This document shows, one piece after another, positions 25,358 to 37,506 of a stretch of DNA of 64,000 nucleotides. The notes beneath the pieces are model-generated. The model was not told the origin of the DNA and made no database searches. It saw nothing but the letters and a program-made list of their open reading frames with translations. The stretch is from Saxidomus purpurata. Its lineage: Eukaryota; Mollusca; Bivalvia; Venerida; Veneridae. The DNA lies in the NCBI GenBank assembly GCA_022818135.1, contig JAFMSR010000018.1, positions 39,133,234 through 39,197,233 of the forward strand. The letters run 5' to 3'. Position numbers and translations under genes: made by a program. How positions within the stretch are numbered: the stretch's first letter is position 1; each line of letters starts with the position of its first letter.

Positions 25358-26491
25358 ATCCCCCCGCCGAAGGCGAAAAGGATATTAGAAATGGTCTTCG
25401 TCCGTCCGTGCGTCTGTCCCAGTTTTGTCCGGAGCATAATTCCAAAAGTACTTCAGCAATTTTCTTCAAACTTCATACACTGACAGAGCACATTGGGAGG
25501 AAGTGCAGTGTGTAAGAACAATAACTCTACCTTGCCTACTTTTAGAGTTATTCCCCTTTATCAGATTTACTTGAAAAACTTTGTCCGGAGCATAACTCCA
25601 AAAGTACTCGAGGGATTTTCTTCAAACTTAATACACTGACATAGCACATTGGTAGGAAGTGCAGTGTGCAAGAACAATAACTGTACCTTGCCTACTTTTA
25701 GAGTTATTCCCCTTTATCAGATTTACTTTAAAAGTTTTGTCCAGAGCATAACTCCAAAAGTACTTGAGGGATTTACTTCAAACTTAATACACTGACATAG
25801 CACATTGGTAGGAAGTGCAGTGTGCAAGAACAATAACTCTACCTTGCCTACTTTTAGAGTTATTCCCCTTTATCATATTTACTTGTCCGAAGCTTAACTC
25901 CAAAAGTACTTGAGGGATTTACTTTAAACTTCATACACTGACATAGCACATTGGTAGGAAGTGCAGTGTGCAAGAACAATAACTCTGCCTTGCCTACTTT
26001 TAGAGTTATTCCCCTTTTATCAGATTTACTTGTCTGAAGCATAACTCCAAAAGTACTTGAGGGATTTTCTTCAAACTTAATACACTGACATAGCACATTG
26101 GTAGGAAGTGCAGTGTGCAAGAACAATAACTCTACCTTGCCTACTTTTAGAGTTATTCCCCTTTATCATATTTACTTTAAAAGTTTTGTCCAAGGGATAA
26201 CTCCAAAAGTACTTGAGGGATTTTCTTCAAACTTCATACACTGACATAGCACATTGGTAGGAAGTGCAGTGTGTAAGAACAATAACTCTACCTTGCCTAC
26301 TTTTAGAGTTATTCCCCTATATCAGATTTAATTTTGCAAACCTTTTCTTCATTGCCTTATTCTTTTTCCACTTACCTGAAAACTGTACTCAGCATGACCA
26401 TAACTATACTGCTTTTTAAGGATTTCCTCTGGCCAAGTAAAATGTACGAAAGTACAACCTTCAGGTAACTTCTTCCTGGCGGGGGGATTAA
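25358..26491 (+). mobile_element. TIR element with six-unit tandem array
   Basis: Ends are ATCCCCCCGCC (25358) and GGCGGGGGGATTAA (to 26491), inverted. After a CGTCCGTCCGTGCGTCTGTCC run come about six units of 150-155 bp, beginning 'tttgtccggagcataa(c/t)tcc' and containing 'acactgacatagcacattgg', 'aggaagtgcagtgtg' and 'ttttagagttattcccc'. Units are very similar, which suggests recent amplification. The 88-codon minus-strand frame at 25860-26126 is a satellite frame. Confidence 0.75.
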
Positions 26492-26879
26492 CCATGTGTA
26501 ACATGGCTCTTGTGTCTTACAATTTAAATATTATAATCCATTAAGTACTTTTCGACGAACCCGAGTTATCAATTGTACATATTTTAATATTCCCAGGACC
26601 TTGACCAGGTCACTGTTGTCCTTTGACTCCAAATAGGTAATCTACCCATAGTGATCGACATTACCCAGAGTTTGAGGATCCTGCTATCGATTGCATACGA
26701 TTTGTGTCACACATCTGAACCGTTTTTGTACAGACCATTTGAGATCAAGGCCTTTCAATTTTTGACAAGATTTTAAAACATATACCGGAGTACCAGTGCA
26801 CTTACTTAAGGAAGTCAGTGGTTGCTGAGAAAGTCACCAGTTGCTAAGGAGGTCAGTGATTGCTACAGTAACTCATTTG

Positions 26880-27500
26880 AAGCTAGGTTCCTCCTATAAA
26901 GACAAGGGACCCCCCTCAATTTTGACCCCAGGGGCATGGTTTGAACACACGTAATAGAGGACCACAGGACACTGTTTCACACTAAATATCTGGGCACTAG
27001 ACCTTGTGGTTTTGGAGATTTTTTAAAGGTTTTCGTAAAACAAGTTACCCCTTTGCCAGGGCAAATATTAACCCCAGGGGCATGATTTGAACAAACTTTG
27101 AAGAGGTTCACTAGACACTGTTACACATTAAATATCTAAGCACTAGACCTTGTGGTTTCCAAGAAGATTTTTAAAGGTTTTCCTATATGTTTATGTAAAA
27201 CAAGTGAACCCCTGGGCAGGGCAAATATTGACCCCACGGGCATGATTTGAACAAACTTGGTAGAGGTCCACTAGACAATGCTAGATGTATATACTAAATG
27301 TCTTAGCTCTAGGCCTTGTGGTTTTGGAAAAGAAGATTTTTAAAGTTTTTCCTTCATAAGCCTATGTAAAAACAAGTGACCCCCTGAACGAGGTCAAGTT
27401 TGAATCGGGGGGTCATAATTTACATTCTTGGAAGAGGTCCACTCGGTAATGCCGGTAGTGTGTTTCTGGTCCCTCGACCCACAGACACATGGAAAATGAC
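26880..27500 (+). repeat. tandem 'accttgtggtttt' repeat
   Basis: Three to four related units of about 125-130 bp ('gaccccaggggcatgatttg', 'aggtccactagacact', 'tctaggccttgtggtttt'). The phrases resemble the middle of the AGCTCACCTG family but are rearranged as a small tandem array. Confidence 0.5.
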
Positions 27501-28146
27501 CCCCCTGGTCAGCATAATTTTATCACCAGGGTACATCTATGGCCATACAGAAATCGTACAAAATGTATGGTTGACATCCAAACATTTTGTAAAATTTACT
27601 GACAGCAGGTTAAGATGAGGTGTTGTAATGCATATGATTTTGAAGGTAAATGTCTACTGCATCGAAAAACACCATAACATGTGATATTATTGTGAAACGA
27701 ACTAAATACCATTTGATAACCGCGGCATAGTACTGATTTTCACGATGTAAAGATTTATATCTTGTACATAATAAGTCTGTTTTGCGAAAAATTTGAAATG
27801 TTACAACCTGCTTTGATAACTTTATTTTTGATTACTGTATGACCGAAGAAGTTCTTGAGTGATAAAATTATGTCTGCCAATCGGATTTGGACTCTATACT
27901 CCTAAGTGTCTGTGACTCGACCGGCCATAACTTTACTGCCGATTTTTCAAGTGTTTTAGAGTAAAATGGCAAAAGAAAAAATAGGAATGGGGAATATGTT
28001 CCATCCCTCCATCCCTTGATCAACGAATGGACCATAATCCAGATAGTAAACCAAGCTAATACGTGGTGCAGTCACAAACAAAAGACACACTAGCATGTTT
28101 TTAAATATTACCACAAGCTTTGCTGGTTAATAATTATGTAATTAAG
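27501..28146. other. noncoding stretch
   Basis: No exon or recognisable repeat. A 72-codon frame at 27400-27618 overlaps the array to the left and looks like chance. Confidence 0.35.
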
Positions 28147-28315
28147 AAATAACATCCGTTCCAGCGGTGTTTGTCGTTTAATAAACAATGATTTGGAGTA
28201 CTGATATGCAGTAATTAGCCACGAAGGCCGAAGGCCTGAGTGGTTTATAACTGCACATCAGTACGACAAATTATTGTTTATTAGACGATAACAACGCTGA
28301 AAAGGATGTTATTTC
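28147..28315. mobile_element. 169-bp foldback element
   Basis: The left arm GAAATAACATCC...GGTGTTTGTCG..AATAAACAAT is mirrored by the right arm ATTGTTTATT..CGATAACAACG...GGATGTTATTTC. The arms are about 70 bp each, around a centre of 'gaaggccgaaggcctga'. Transcribed, it would form a long imperfect hairpin. No duplication could be placed with certainty. Confidence 0.7.
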
Positions 28316-28880
28316 GATTCTAACATGACCAGATATTACAAAAAGTGAATAAATGCAAAGCATTATTTTCTACGCGAACGCTTATTTAACGTTATGCGGC
28401 GCAATATGACGTCATGTTTACAGCATATCAGTTCCCGCGTTGTTTATGGTTTAATATAACATAATTTTTCTACTCTTTGTATATAGAGACAAAATCGTGA
28501 GTCATGCTAGAATATTTCATAAATTATTCTCATGTCCGTTTCAATTTACAGACGTCACACATTAAAGACTAGACAACGGCAACTCTATATTACACCCCAC
28601 CCCCTAAAATGGTTGAACGGGGCATTGGTTAAGACAAGATGATTTTAAAAGTATTTGTTGAGGGAAGATACTTTTACTCTAGCATAATATTTTATTTATT
28701 TATTGCTTCCCTTTACCTAATACATGTACGTGAAGTATTCATTCCCTGCGTATGGATTTGGCGCGCATGCATCTGTAGTGGGCATAACCACGTGTTTTAG
28801 CTCACCCGGCTCATGATAGTGTACGTCGTCCGTCCGTCACCATTATTTACAAATAATACCCTTTGCCAAATCAAGTTTTA

Positions 28881-28881
28881 T

Positions 28882-28918
<37 letters not shown>
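28881..28918 (+). repeat. (TAA)n microsatellite
   Basis: About twelve uninterrupted TAA units followed by AT-rich sequence. It lies just after a short element end ('ttagctcacccggctcatg' and a CGTCCGTCCGTC run at 28797-28837), which belongs to the AGCTCACCTG style of repeat. Confidence 0.8.
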
Positions 28919-28921
<3 letters not shown>

Positions 28922-30650
28922 TAATTTTTAACTTAAAATGTTGGTTAAGTTTTTCGCTCCAGTCCCCTTTTTGACTTGACCATTTGAGATATTACTTTGA
29001 AAGTTTGAATAATTGTTTACCATCACGACCCCCATCTGTTGGCAAGCGAATGTATCTCCGTCAGGGATTTCTTTTAAATTATGGCCCTTTTCGACATAGA
29101 ATCTCGGTTAAAGTTATAATTTAAAACTTTATCGTTGTGTTAACAAACAGTTCTTCCTCACTTAAAACGTTAACGTTAAAAGGTGGCATTTAACAGGAAG
29201 TTATGTCGGCGCATTCAGAAGTGACTACATTGGTGAACTAAGTTCTTAATATTTATGTCATAAGAATTACAACAGCATAGAGTACAAGTTTTGCATTGAT
29301 ATTGTGCTGAGCAACAATAAATCTGCTTTCCAATGGAACATTACTTGCGATTTCCAAATCATGCAAACAGAAATGCAAGAATGCAACTACCTTAACCTAT
29401 TAAGATTTTGGTCTGTTATTAATCGCAAGTGTTGACCAAAGTTCGCAGCCATACAACATTGTTGATAGAGAGAGGAGGAGGTTGCTGTGTAGGCTCAGTT
29501 ATGCACGTAAGCACTTTCTGGCGCTCCTAAAAATGGCAGTAACCGGAGGACCGTCTACAGTACGCTTTTAGTGCTCAAGGTTCATCCGGTGTCTTATTCA
29601 TGCTACAGCCAAGGGGCATTAAATGGTCCATACTATTCACTTGCAACCACCTTTAAAACATAAAATAGCTATACGTTTCTTCACTAGTGTATGGGCTTCC
29701 TTGAGCACTCTAACATGTCCCAATAGGAAAACTAATCTTTTGGCTTTATCATTTATCTCAGCCTTGTATAGAGTTCGGAGCAAATAGCCATGCTAGTTTT
29801 CGTATTACGCAGTTGTTACAGTATCGACAGTTGAGAAAACAACATGATGAAGTGTATATGAATATTAATACAGTTAATAATTAACCAGTTCGCGATTGGA
29901 ATTGCGAAGTGCGAACTGCAGACTAGTTGCCAGTCGTGAAGCATATATCCGTGCCCAATTCAACGAGTCATCACAGCACAAATTTACAGTGAATTCAAAC
30001 CGTAGCGCTTCGGACCGAATATTTATGGAAGGGTCATCTACAGTAAAAGACGCGCCTTTTCAGTAAGCCTACACAATACATGACAAAAGTTCTAAGCTCT
30101 AAACCTATTTATATATAGATTTCCAATTTGGGCAAGTCTATTTTTCTCAAAGACGGGTGTTTTGCAGAAATGAGTTCCAAAATGCTAAAAGTTATTTTTT
30201 ATTTTTTTTTAAAGAAAGATTTCAATATGTTTGAGTCCAAAATATTTGCAGCTGATCCATTCCTGTAAAACTTTTTCTTGATATATTTGCCAGAACAAAT
30301 CGAACGCAAATGCACTCATTTGAATTTCTTTGAGGTAGCGGAGCGTTTTGCTTTTTACAACACTCATATTATCACAAAGAAGACTAACTACGCAGTTAAA
30401 TTTGTTTCTAAGCAACCTACGAGGAAGGTTTTATCAGGTTTGAAATTGTTATAAAACTACAATTGTCATGTATAAATCGAAACAGCTGAATTACCATATA
30501 TTGCTTGTCCCCTACCGAGAATATATTAACACTTAAAGCTGCTCGTTCACAGTTTCCATTTCTCCAAAATGATAATTTAAATTCTAACACAAGCGGCTGC
30601 TCTTCCTATATAAATTTCATTATATGTTAATTAAGACAGTTCGAAGGCCT
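28919..30650. other. noncoding stretch
   Basis: No convincing exon, RNA gene or repeat. A 68-codon minus-strand frame at 30209-30415 is AT-rich and not recognised. A 'gctgctcg' repeat piece lies near 30538. Confidence 0.35.
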
Positions 30651-30654
30651 GTAT

Positions 30655-31731
30655 TTTCCCCAAAATTTCACCATTTTACCCCCCGGGAATGCTTCAATTT
30701 TACGATAAAAAACAGCACGTTTTTTCCAAGGACGACGTGCCTTAAATGGCGTAACGACGTGACGTACCTGCACTTCAAAATACAAAAATTATATAAAAGC
30801 GCGTCACTGTGTTTGGGAAATCGTATCTCGCGTTTTAAGATTACAATGATGTACTACTACGCGTTAAATAAAGTTCGGGATTGTTTTCAAAGAAAATAAC
30901 GTGTTACCGAATCGAAATAATAAATTGTTCCCTATATTTTATCGTTGCATAAAATACAGTCAGTCATTCTTTGGGGGGGGGGGGGGGGGGGGGGGGGGGG
31001 TGGATGCGGGGGGGGGGGGGTTTTGTTGTGGGGGGGGGGGGGGGGGGGGGGGGTTTTTTTGTTAAATTTCTTTAGGGGGGGGGGGAGAGAAGGTCTGATA
31101 ATTAAATCACTCGTGCTACGCACTCGTGATTTAATTACTACGCATCCAAATTCCTGACTTTATTTTATTCAACGATAAAATACAGGGAGGCATTTATTAT
31201 TTCTTAAACATAAAATGTAAAAGTAATTGCTAGAATATACAACACTAGTAAAATCTACAGAGCATTTTAAGAAAATCTGTTGAAAGTGTTGGTGAGCTTG
31301 GTTTGGCTTCACTGCTACACTATAGATTTATTTTGGAATTTTAAAGGCGTTTGTAACGCTTTATAGTTTGGTAGGCTTGCGTATAATTAAAAAAAAATAC
31401 AGAAATACTTTATGGTAATCTATACTGGAACTTTGTTATATGATGATTTCGTTCTAAAATATGTTTATTAATGACAGTTAATTGAAAAGATCGGTCGATT
31501 GGAAGTGAAAAAAAATTTAACGCTTCCTGGACCGTTTGTATCGATGGAATAATATATAATGAGGTGTCTGTATGACTTCGCAGTGGAGACTGTAGGCTGA
31601 TGGGATTTCCTTGTTTATTCACTTTTTTTTTTTTTTTGGGTTGGGGGGGTTTTTGGGGGGTTTTTTTTTTTTTTACTAAAATCTCACCATTTCGCCTCCG
31701 GGGAATGCTTCAATTTCGATAAAGCACTCCA
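30655..31731. repeat. duplicated 55-bp phrase around a foldback element
   Basis: The segment with 'aaaatttcaccattt', 'ccccgggaatgcttcaattt' and 'acgataaa' at about 30658-30712 reappears at about 31676-31731 in the same orientation, about 1.0 kb apart. The foldback element at 30913-31203 and a poly(T)/poly(G) patch at 31621-31672 lie between. Confidence 0.5.
30913..31203. mobile_element. foldback element with roughly 50-bp TIRs and a poly(G) core
   Basis: The left arm 'aaataataaattgttccct' plus ATATTTTATCGTTGCATAAA is mirrored by the right arm TTTATTCAACGATAAAATAC plus 'agggaggcatttattatttc'. An inner palindrome TAATTAAATCAC/GTGATTTAATTA sits at about 31099-31136. The middle holds G-runs at 30972-31082. 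A single isolated arm of the same family is at 49462-49517. Confidence 0.65.
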
Positions 31732-32132
31732 AACCATAGATTATTATACGCCGAATTTATGAACTCTATCGTAACTACTATGCACCTTTTTCAGTTCGGC
31801 GGTTGTTGTTGTTATATGTGCTTATATGGTCCACCATCCTTTTTCAAGGTATATAAACGGTATTCTTGCATACCAGATCGGGATATCTGCTGTTTTTACC
31901 AGTGCTGGAAACAGTTACACGAAGTGACCGATATTTCCATCTGAACCAAGCCAGTATCTCATGGTAGAAACTTTTTCTTGCATACCGTCGTGCACTTCAA
32001 AATAGATATTTAAATACAAACTTATCGAAATGATGCATTTTGATATAAAAACAAACGTTATTCAGATGCTGTGTTTGGGAAAGTGACGTCACATTGTTTA
32101 TAACGTTTTTTCGGGAGACATGTGTTACAGCT

Positions 32133-32745
32133 TTACTGAACGATGACAAGGTGTGATACTGAACGATGGCAATGTGTGATACTGAATCATGGCAAGGTGT
32201 GATACTGAACGATGACAAGATGTGATACTGAATAATGCAAGGTGTGATTCTGAACTTTGACAAGATGTTATACTGAACGATGACAATGTGTGATACTGCA
32301 TGATGGCAAGGTGTGATACTGAACGATGACAAGGTGTGATACTGAATCATGGCAAGGTGTGATACTGAACGATGACAAGATGTGATACTGAATAATGCAA
32401 GGTGTGATTCTGAACTTTGACAAGATGTTATACTGAACGATGGCAATGTATGATGCTGAATGATGGCAATGTGTGATGCTGAATGATGGCAATGAGTGAT
32501 ACTGCACGATGCCAAGGTGTGATACTGAACAATGACAAGGTGTGATACCGAACGATGGCAATGTGTGATACTGCATGATGGCAAGGTGTGATTCTGAACG
32601 ATGGCGATATGAAAGTATATAATAGCATGTGTGATACTGAACGATGGAAATGTGTGATACTGAACGATGCAATGTGTGATACTGAATGATGCAAGTTGTG
32701 ATTCTGAACTATGACAAGATGTGATACTGAACGATGGCAATGTTA
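32133..32745 (-). repeat. 23-bp minisatellite
   Basis: About 26 copies of a unit close to GTGTGATACTGAACGATGGCAAT, with some 21-22 bp variants. Because 23 is not a multiple of three and the unit has no stop in any minus frame, all three minus frames stay open through large parts of the array, giving apparent proteins of 255, 134 and 88 residues. These are artefacts of the repeat, not genes. Confidence 0.85.
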
Positions 32746-33031
32746 GAGTTTTTAGGGGAAGCAATAATATCCAATGACATCATGCTTATTTTCGGTTGCT
32801 ACTGTGTTCATGCCTTGGACTCGGCTGTTTAGATTTTCTCGTGTATGAACAAATAAAGACAGTAAGAAGTAGTGGATGCAATTTGTAATCATATTTAATA
32901 ATATTTACATTTATCATATGTAAGTAAATTAATAAATTTACATTTATCATATGTACATGAATATGAAGTTATTATTTTAAAATCTACACATATTCAACTC
33001 ATAGCACATTTTAGTAGAGTTTTTTTGTCCT

Positions 33032-35750
33032 TCAACACCAGTTCTGAAACTGTAAGCTCGAAGCTATCTGTTGATGCGCGAACGCTTGCATTGTTAAAGC
33101 TGCTGAGCTAGTTTGATCGGCCAAAAGTTTTTGCGTAGATGGAACAGCAGACGTTGACTGTGTGCCACCGAATGCACAAGTTGAGAGATAGCTTGCCGGT
33201 GTTTGTGATTGACTAGTAGGAGACAATGCCATTGATGACGTTGACGTCTGCTGAGTGTGGGCCATTGGCGGGAAAACGCGGGATTGTGGGTAATACATCG
33301 ATGATGCAGCGTTGTAAGGATGATAGCCAATATGCGATGCTGTCATGGGGACGTAGCCAATGTTATACCTATAAGCAGAAGACGGGGAGCTCTGTTGATT
33401 CGAATCCTTTAAGCTTTTTCGAGCCCGACGTCTAGCCTGGCGTCTCCGGAAGTCGCCGTTAGCAAAATCGTCTATGCACGCTGGATGGATGCTCCAGAAA
33501 TTGCCCTTGCCTGTGAAAGAAAAAACACTGTGGTTTGAAACGATAGTACACGAAAGCGTTAATTGCGAGTTAGTATTGACAACCATTCTTTGATGATAAT
33601 GTTATCGACTGTTGAGCTTTTCTTCGACAACAGTACAAAAAATGTCATATACATCGATCTATATTGCATCAAACTTTATATTGGTGAACATAATTATATA
33701 CCTCCCGCAAATGTGAAATATATTATACATGTAGTTACGTGACTTATCAGATCGTGATCTTGTTCTCAACATAGGATTGTATACATTGTAAATGAAAAAT
33801 TCATTGTCATTATCTACTTGGCTCATACGTTATTATTTATCAAATGAGCCGTAAAACACGTTAAACAGCAACAAGGACGACTAGACAATGTGGCAATAGT
33901 TTGCTAATCACTATAGGCGAGCCTGCAATAATCTGCTACAGATGAGTTGGGTATGAGCCTCACCGCCCGCTCCCATACTGATCCCATGTTCTAAGGGACA
34001 TAAATAATGACCCCATGTTCTATGGATCATGAATTTGTCCCATAGAACATGGGGTCAGTATGTGAGCGGTGGTAAATATGTTCCATGGAACATGGGAACA
34101 GAATTGGAGCTGGCGGCGAGGTCCATAGCTCCAAGCATCGGTGTAATCTGCCAACTAAAGGGAGTCATGAAGCTGCAGCATTCTTCAAGGCTACATAATA
34201 ACAGAATAAATAGTAACAACAAATACATTAAAGGGTTTCAACTTAAATTGCATAGGCTTTTAATGTTTAAAAGATAGACTTACCGTTATCTGCTCTGCCG
34301 GCTTTGACAAAACACTCATTGAGGCTGAGGTTGTGACGTATACTATTGCGCCATGCTTTCTCGCTGTTGTTGTAGTAATCAAAATTATCCATCACATACT
34401 GGTAGATGTCACATAACAACATGCGACGTTCCGGTGTACTTAGTATTGCCATGGAGATAAGCGCGATGTACGAATGTGTTGGTTTGTCGTCTGCAGTTTT
34501 GTTTGCGTCCTTCACCTCTGACCCGGATATGCTTTTCTCAATTGAACGTAGCACCTGCAGGAAATAACATTTATTTATTTATTTATTTATTTATTATAAA
34601 TATTATTATTATTTATTTATTTATTTATGTTCGTTCGTGTCTTTGATCAAAACAGGGGTCGTATTCCAGTAGCATCTTAAGTGATTTTAACATTAGTCCG
34701 AAATTTTTAATTATTATAATTCTCTCAAAAGTCAATGATTGTGTGTAATTTCATCATCATTATAGAAAATGGTCATGGAAGATTTAATAAATGTTCAACA
34801 TGCTGAAATGCTCATTCTCCTTTTTAAATTATCTTCGTAAGGAAATTGTTAATTTTAAGGAAAATCTTAAGATTTGACTAAAGATGCTACTGGAATATGG
34901 CCCCAGAACAGAACTTTTATTTCAATCAGGTTTTACAAATACATGATAGTTTCCTTCACGATTTATTTTATTTAATATCTAACAAAATACGATTTTCTTA
35001 TCTTTATATTTATGTGAATTTCATAGCTTTTCAAAGGATCGTCATGATTTAATATCAATTAAATTCCGCTTTTTTAACTTTTTGACAAAAACATGTACTT
35101 AAATTCCCAGTATCACATTAACAAGTACGTTGCAGCTTTCACTTTATCAAGAAAGATGTCCTACTGATAGAAATGATCAGAAATGTGTATCAAAACATTC
35201 CTGACAAAAGTTCCTGGGTAGAACCAGTACTAGACTTCTATCCTCCGTAAGAAACTGCCAACTTTCTCACATAAAGACACATGGTCGGTAGCAGGGCGCG
35301 AACCCATGGCCCTCAATCTATGAGAGTTCACCGTGATTTCAAGTTAGCGACTCTAACCACCCGACCACAGTGGCGGGTTATATACAGTTGTTCATGGTCG
35401 CATTAAATAGCGCATATACCGACGTCGCAAGTACCAAAATTACAATAATTAAAACATCATTATTTAGAATACGAAAAGGTATTTAAAGACAATTTTGAAA
35501 ATAGCCTTACCTCTGATACTGAGTTGTCTTTTGTAGCAATTTTTGTTTCTGACCTGGACGGAGAATGGTCGGACTCAAGCCCACTATCCGTCGGTGAAGG
35601 AGTCTGACGGCAGTTGTTCGCCGACGGATTTCCTATACTGTCCGCTGTATGGTCACTGTACATTTTGAATTCAAATTCATAATTACCACTGCCTAGTCCT
35701 TCGCGTGTAATGGAATCTATGCTAAACGGGTGTTGCACTTTTGAATTCAT
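33032..35750 (-). CDS. FoxQ2: forkhead transcription factor, FoxQ2 type, three exons
   Basis: Exons on the minus strand are 35750-35511, 34554-34284 and 33510-33032, with GTAAGG and GTAAGT donors and AG acceptors. They join to 329 residues. The N-terminus has an EH1-like repressor motif, FSIDSIT (residues 9-15), as in many FoxQ2 proteins, which recruits Groucho/TLE. The forkhead domain spans about residues 104-202: KPTHSYIALI start, recognition helix WRNSIRHNLSLNECFVKAGR (148 on), then KGNFWSIHP, and the basic end GDFRRRQARRRARK. 'KPTHSYIAL' with the 'GDFRRRxARR' end points to FoxQ2 rather than FoxL2 or FoxE. The second intron splits the domain just before wing 1. The C-terminus is Ser/Thr/Gln/Tyr-rich. 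FoxQ2 genes act in anterior and apical neuroectoderm in many invertebrates. Confidence 0.9.
33961..34072. repeat. nested hairpins in FoxQ2 intron 2
   Basis: An inner perfect 18-bp stem pairs 34008-34025 (TGACCCCATGTTCTATGG) with 34040-34057, with a 14-base loop. The outer arms 33961-33999 and 34036-34072 also pair over about 36 bases with few mismatches and use the same right-hand segment. The two structures are therefore mutually exclusive. Confidence 0.7.
34563..34627. repeat. (TTTA)n microsatellite
   Basis: Runs of TTTA interrupted by 'ttataaatattattatta', located in FoxQ2 intron 1, starting about 10 bases upstream (in gene direction) of the exon 2 acceptor. Confidence 0.8.
35160..35378 (-). 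mobile_element. tRNA-derived SINE in FoxQ2 intron 1
   Basis: On the minus strand the head reads GGTCGGGTGGTTAGAGTCGC (A-box region, about 35368-35349), and later GGGCCATGGGTTCGCGCCC (B box, about 35311-35293). The body 'cttacggaggatagaagtc' and 'tactggttctacccagga' follows. The lack of a foldable acceptor stem argues against a real tRNA gene. Confidence 0.65.
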
Positions 35751-35872
35751 TCTTATTTATATATTAAGTCCTTTTCTTGCGAAAGATCCCTCCAAATATT
35801 ATTTTTTCGAATTCGTTGTAAAGTGTTTGCGTAAAGGACAATACGAAGTGATTTAGAGAGGCGTTCTATGTG

Positions 35873-35880
35873 TATATATA
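35873..35880 (-). promoter_or_regulatory. candidate TATA box of FoxQ2
   Basis: TATATATA on the minus strand, 123 bp upstream of the FoxQ2 start codon, would place a transcription start near 35845 and a 5' UTR of about 95 bases. Tissue-restricted developmental genes often have TATA promoters. No experimental support is visible here. Confidence 0.4.
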
Positions 35881-36039
35881 CGGATGTCCTTTGACATGAC
35901 GGTGATCACTAAATGTTGTTCGCGGCTTGCGAAGCTTGGCAGATCCGCTAATCACAGTCAATGACACTCCAAATATTCATCACTCTCGATACATTTACAA
36001 TGTAGACAGACAACTTTTACAGCTTCAAACCATGTTTGA

Positions 36040-37480
36040 TTGTTTCCATCAAAGATCTTAATAAAATCAAAACTTAGTAAACTATATTTTTTTCAGGCAT
36101 ATTTAAAAAAAAAAATTCTTGTCATTTTGGTTTCCTATCTTTTTGGTTTGGCACACATAATAGAGTTATAATTTTACCCAAAAAATCTTGAACAGCAAAG
36201 ACCAAAAATGTTTCATTTAAACTGGATTTTAGTGTTTTTAGAAAACTGTTTTGAAAAATGGTGTAATTGACAGCGTCAAACATGACACTATGATCGCTAG
36301 TTCTATGTTAATGATACATACATGTATATTGTAACCAGAAAACTAGTCTAACCTAGAGCCACATTAAATAGTAATTTATTTACTCAAAGTTGGTTGCTTG
36401 GCAAAAGAAATTGTCCTGGGATTTCCGAAGGCGGAGGGATATTTTTGGCGTTGTTCGTCCGTCTGTCCGTACATACCCATGAGGCATTAGCGGATTAGGT
36501 ATGAAGTTGCTCGGGTTAATTAAGTTATTAGGGGTTAAAAAATTGTATTGTGGTTAAAAAAGATCAAAGGGATAACCCCTCGTCCGTCTCGTGTGTAAGC
36601 CCGGGTAGGGGAATTATGTACGCCAAATCCACTTATTTGTAGCACCTTGTTTACTTTAAAATAGCCATTTTAATTGTTTTATCTGATATAAGAACTTTAA
36701 AATTCTATTTTACTGAAACTGGTTATCAAAATTTAATTGTAATTTGCTCAAATAATATAATGATCACTCTTTCTAATATCCGACACTACACCCAGCCCCC
36801 ACCCGCATTGGGCCCAAATATTTTTAAATGCTTCATTTTTATGAAAAGGTTTGTCAATAGTAAATCATTATTCTTATGTTCGGCACAAGAATTCAACTTT
36901 GTAGTCTACAACAATTGAAAAATAAGAAAATGGATTTTTATTTTAGAAATTATGCCCTTCAGGCGGATTAGCTTTTTTCTTACATATTCAATAAAGAAAT
37001 TTAAGAAACCTTGCATCATAAAGCTAGCAGTGCTGATGTATCATGGCCTTCTTTCAAAATTTGGTTTTGTTGGCACAAGTAATCAATTTTGTAGTCTAAC
37101 AATGGAAAATTAGGAAAGGGGATTTGTTTCTTTTCGGCGGGGGATGTATTTAATTCACTGCTGTTGCAAGTAAACATATTTATATACGACTTCGCATAAC
37201 TTGAGATAGCTAGATAAGCAAGGCAACATAAATTACGGAAGCCAAGCTGTCAGACTTGCAAGCAGTGTGTGGAGTTGTACAGCTTTTTGTACATTGACGG
37301 TTCTTACCCGCTAAATATTTAACACAAACTTGTCCGTCTTTTAATGACACAGAAAACTGAAAGTGAAAATTTGATAACTGTAAAGTGAACAGTGTAGATC
37401 ATGATCAGAGTGCACGGACTGGTCATGATCTGCATTAGACGCAAATGCAGAAACAGTAGGATTTTGACTAAATATCGTAA
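36040..37480. other. noncoding stretch with one repeat fragment
   Basis: At 36425-36475 'ccgaaggcggagggatattt' is followed by GTTCGTCCGTCTGTCCGT, the left-end style of the bivalve satellite-bearing repeats, but no tandem units follow. Otherwise nothing recognised. Confidence 0.4.
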
Positions 37481-37506
37481 AATATATATTTCAGCCAATC
37501 ACATTT

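Noticed and set aside
31997..32764. 255-residue minus-strand open frame and two overlapping ones
   Set aside because: They follow the 23-bp minisatellite; all three frames are open because the unit lacks stops, not because of coding.
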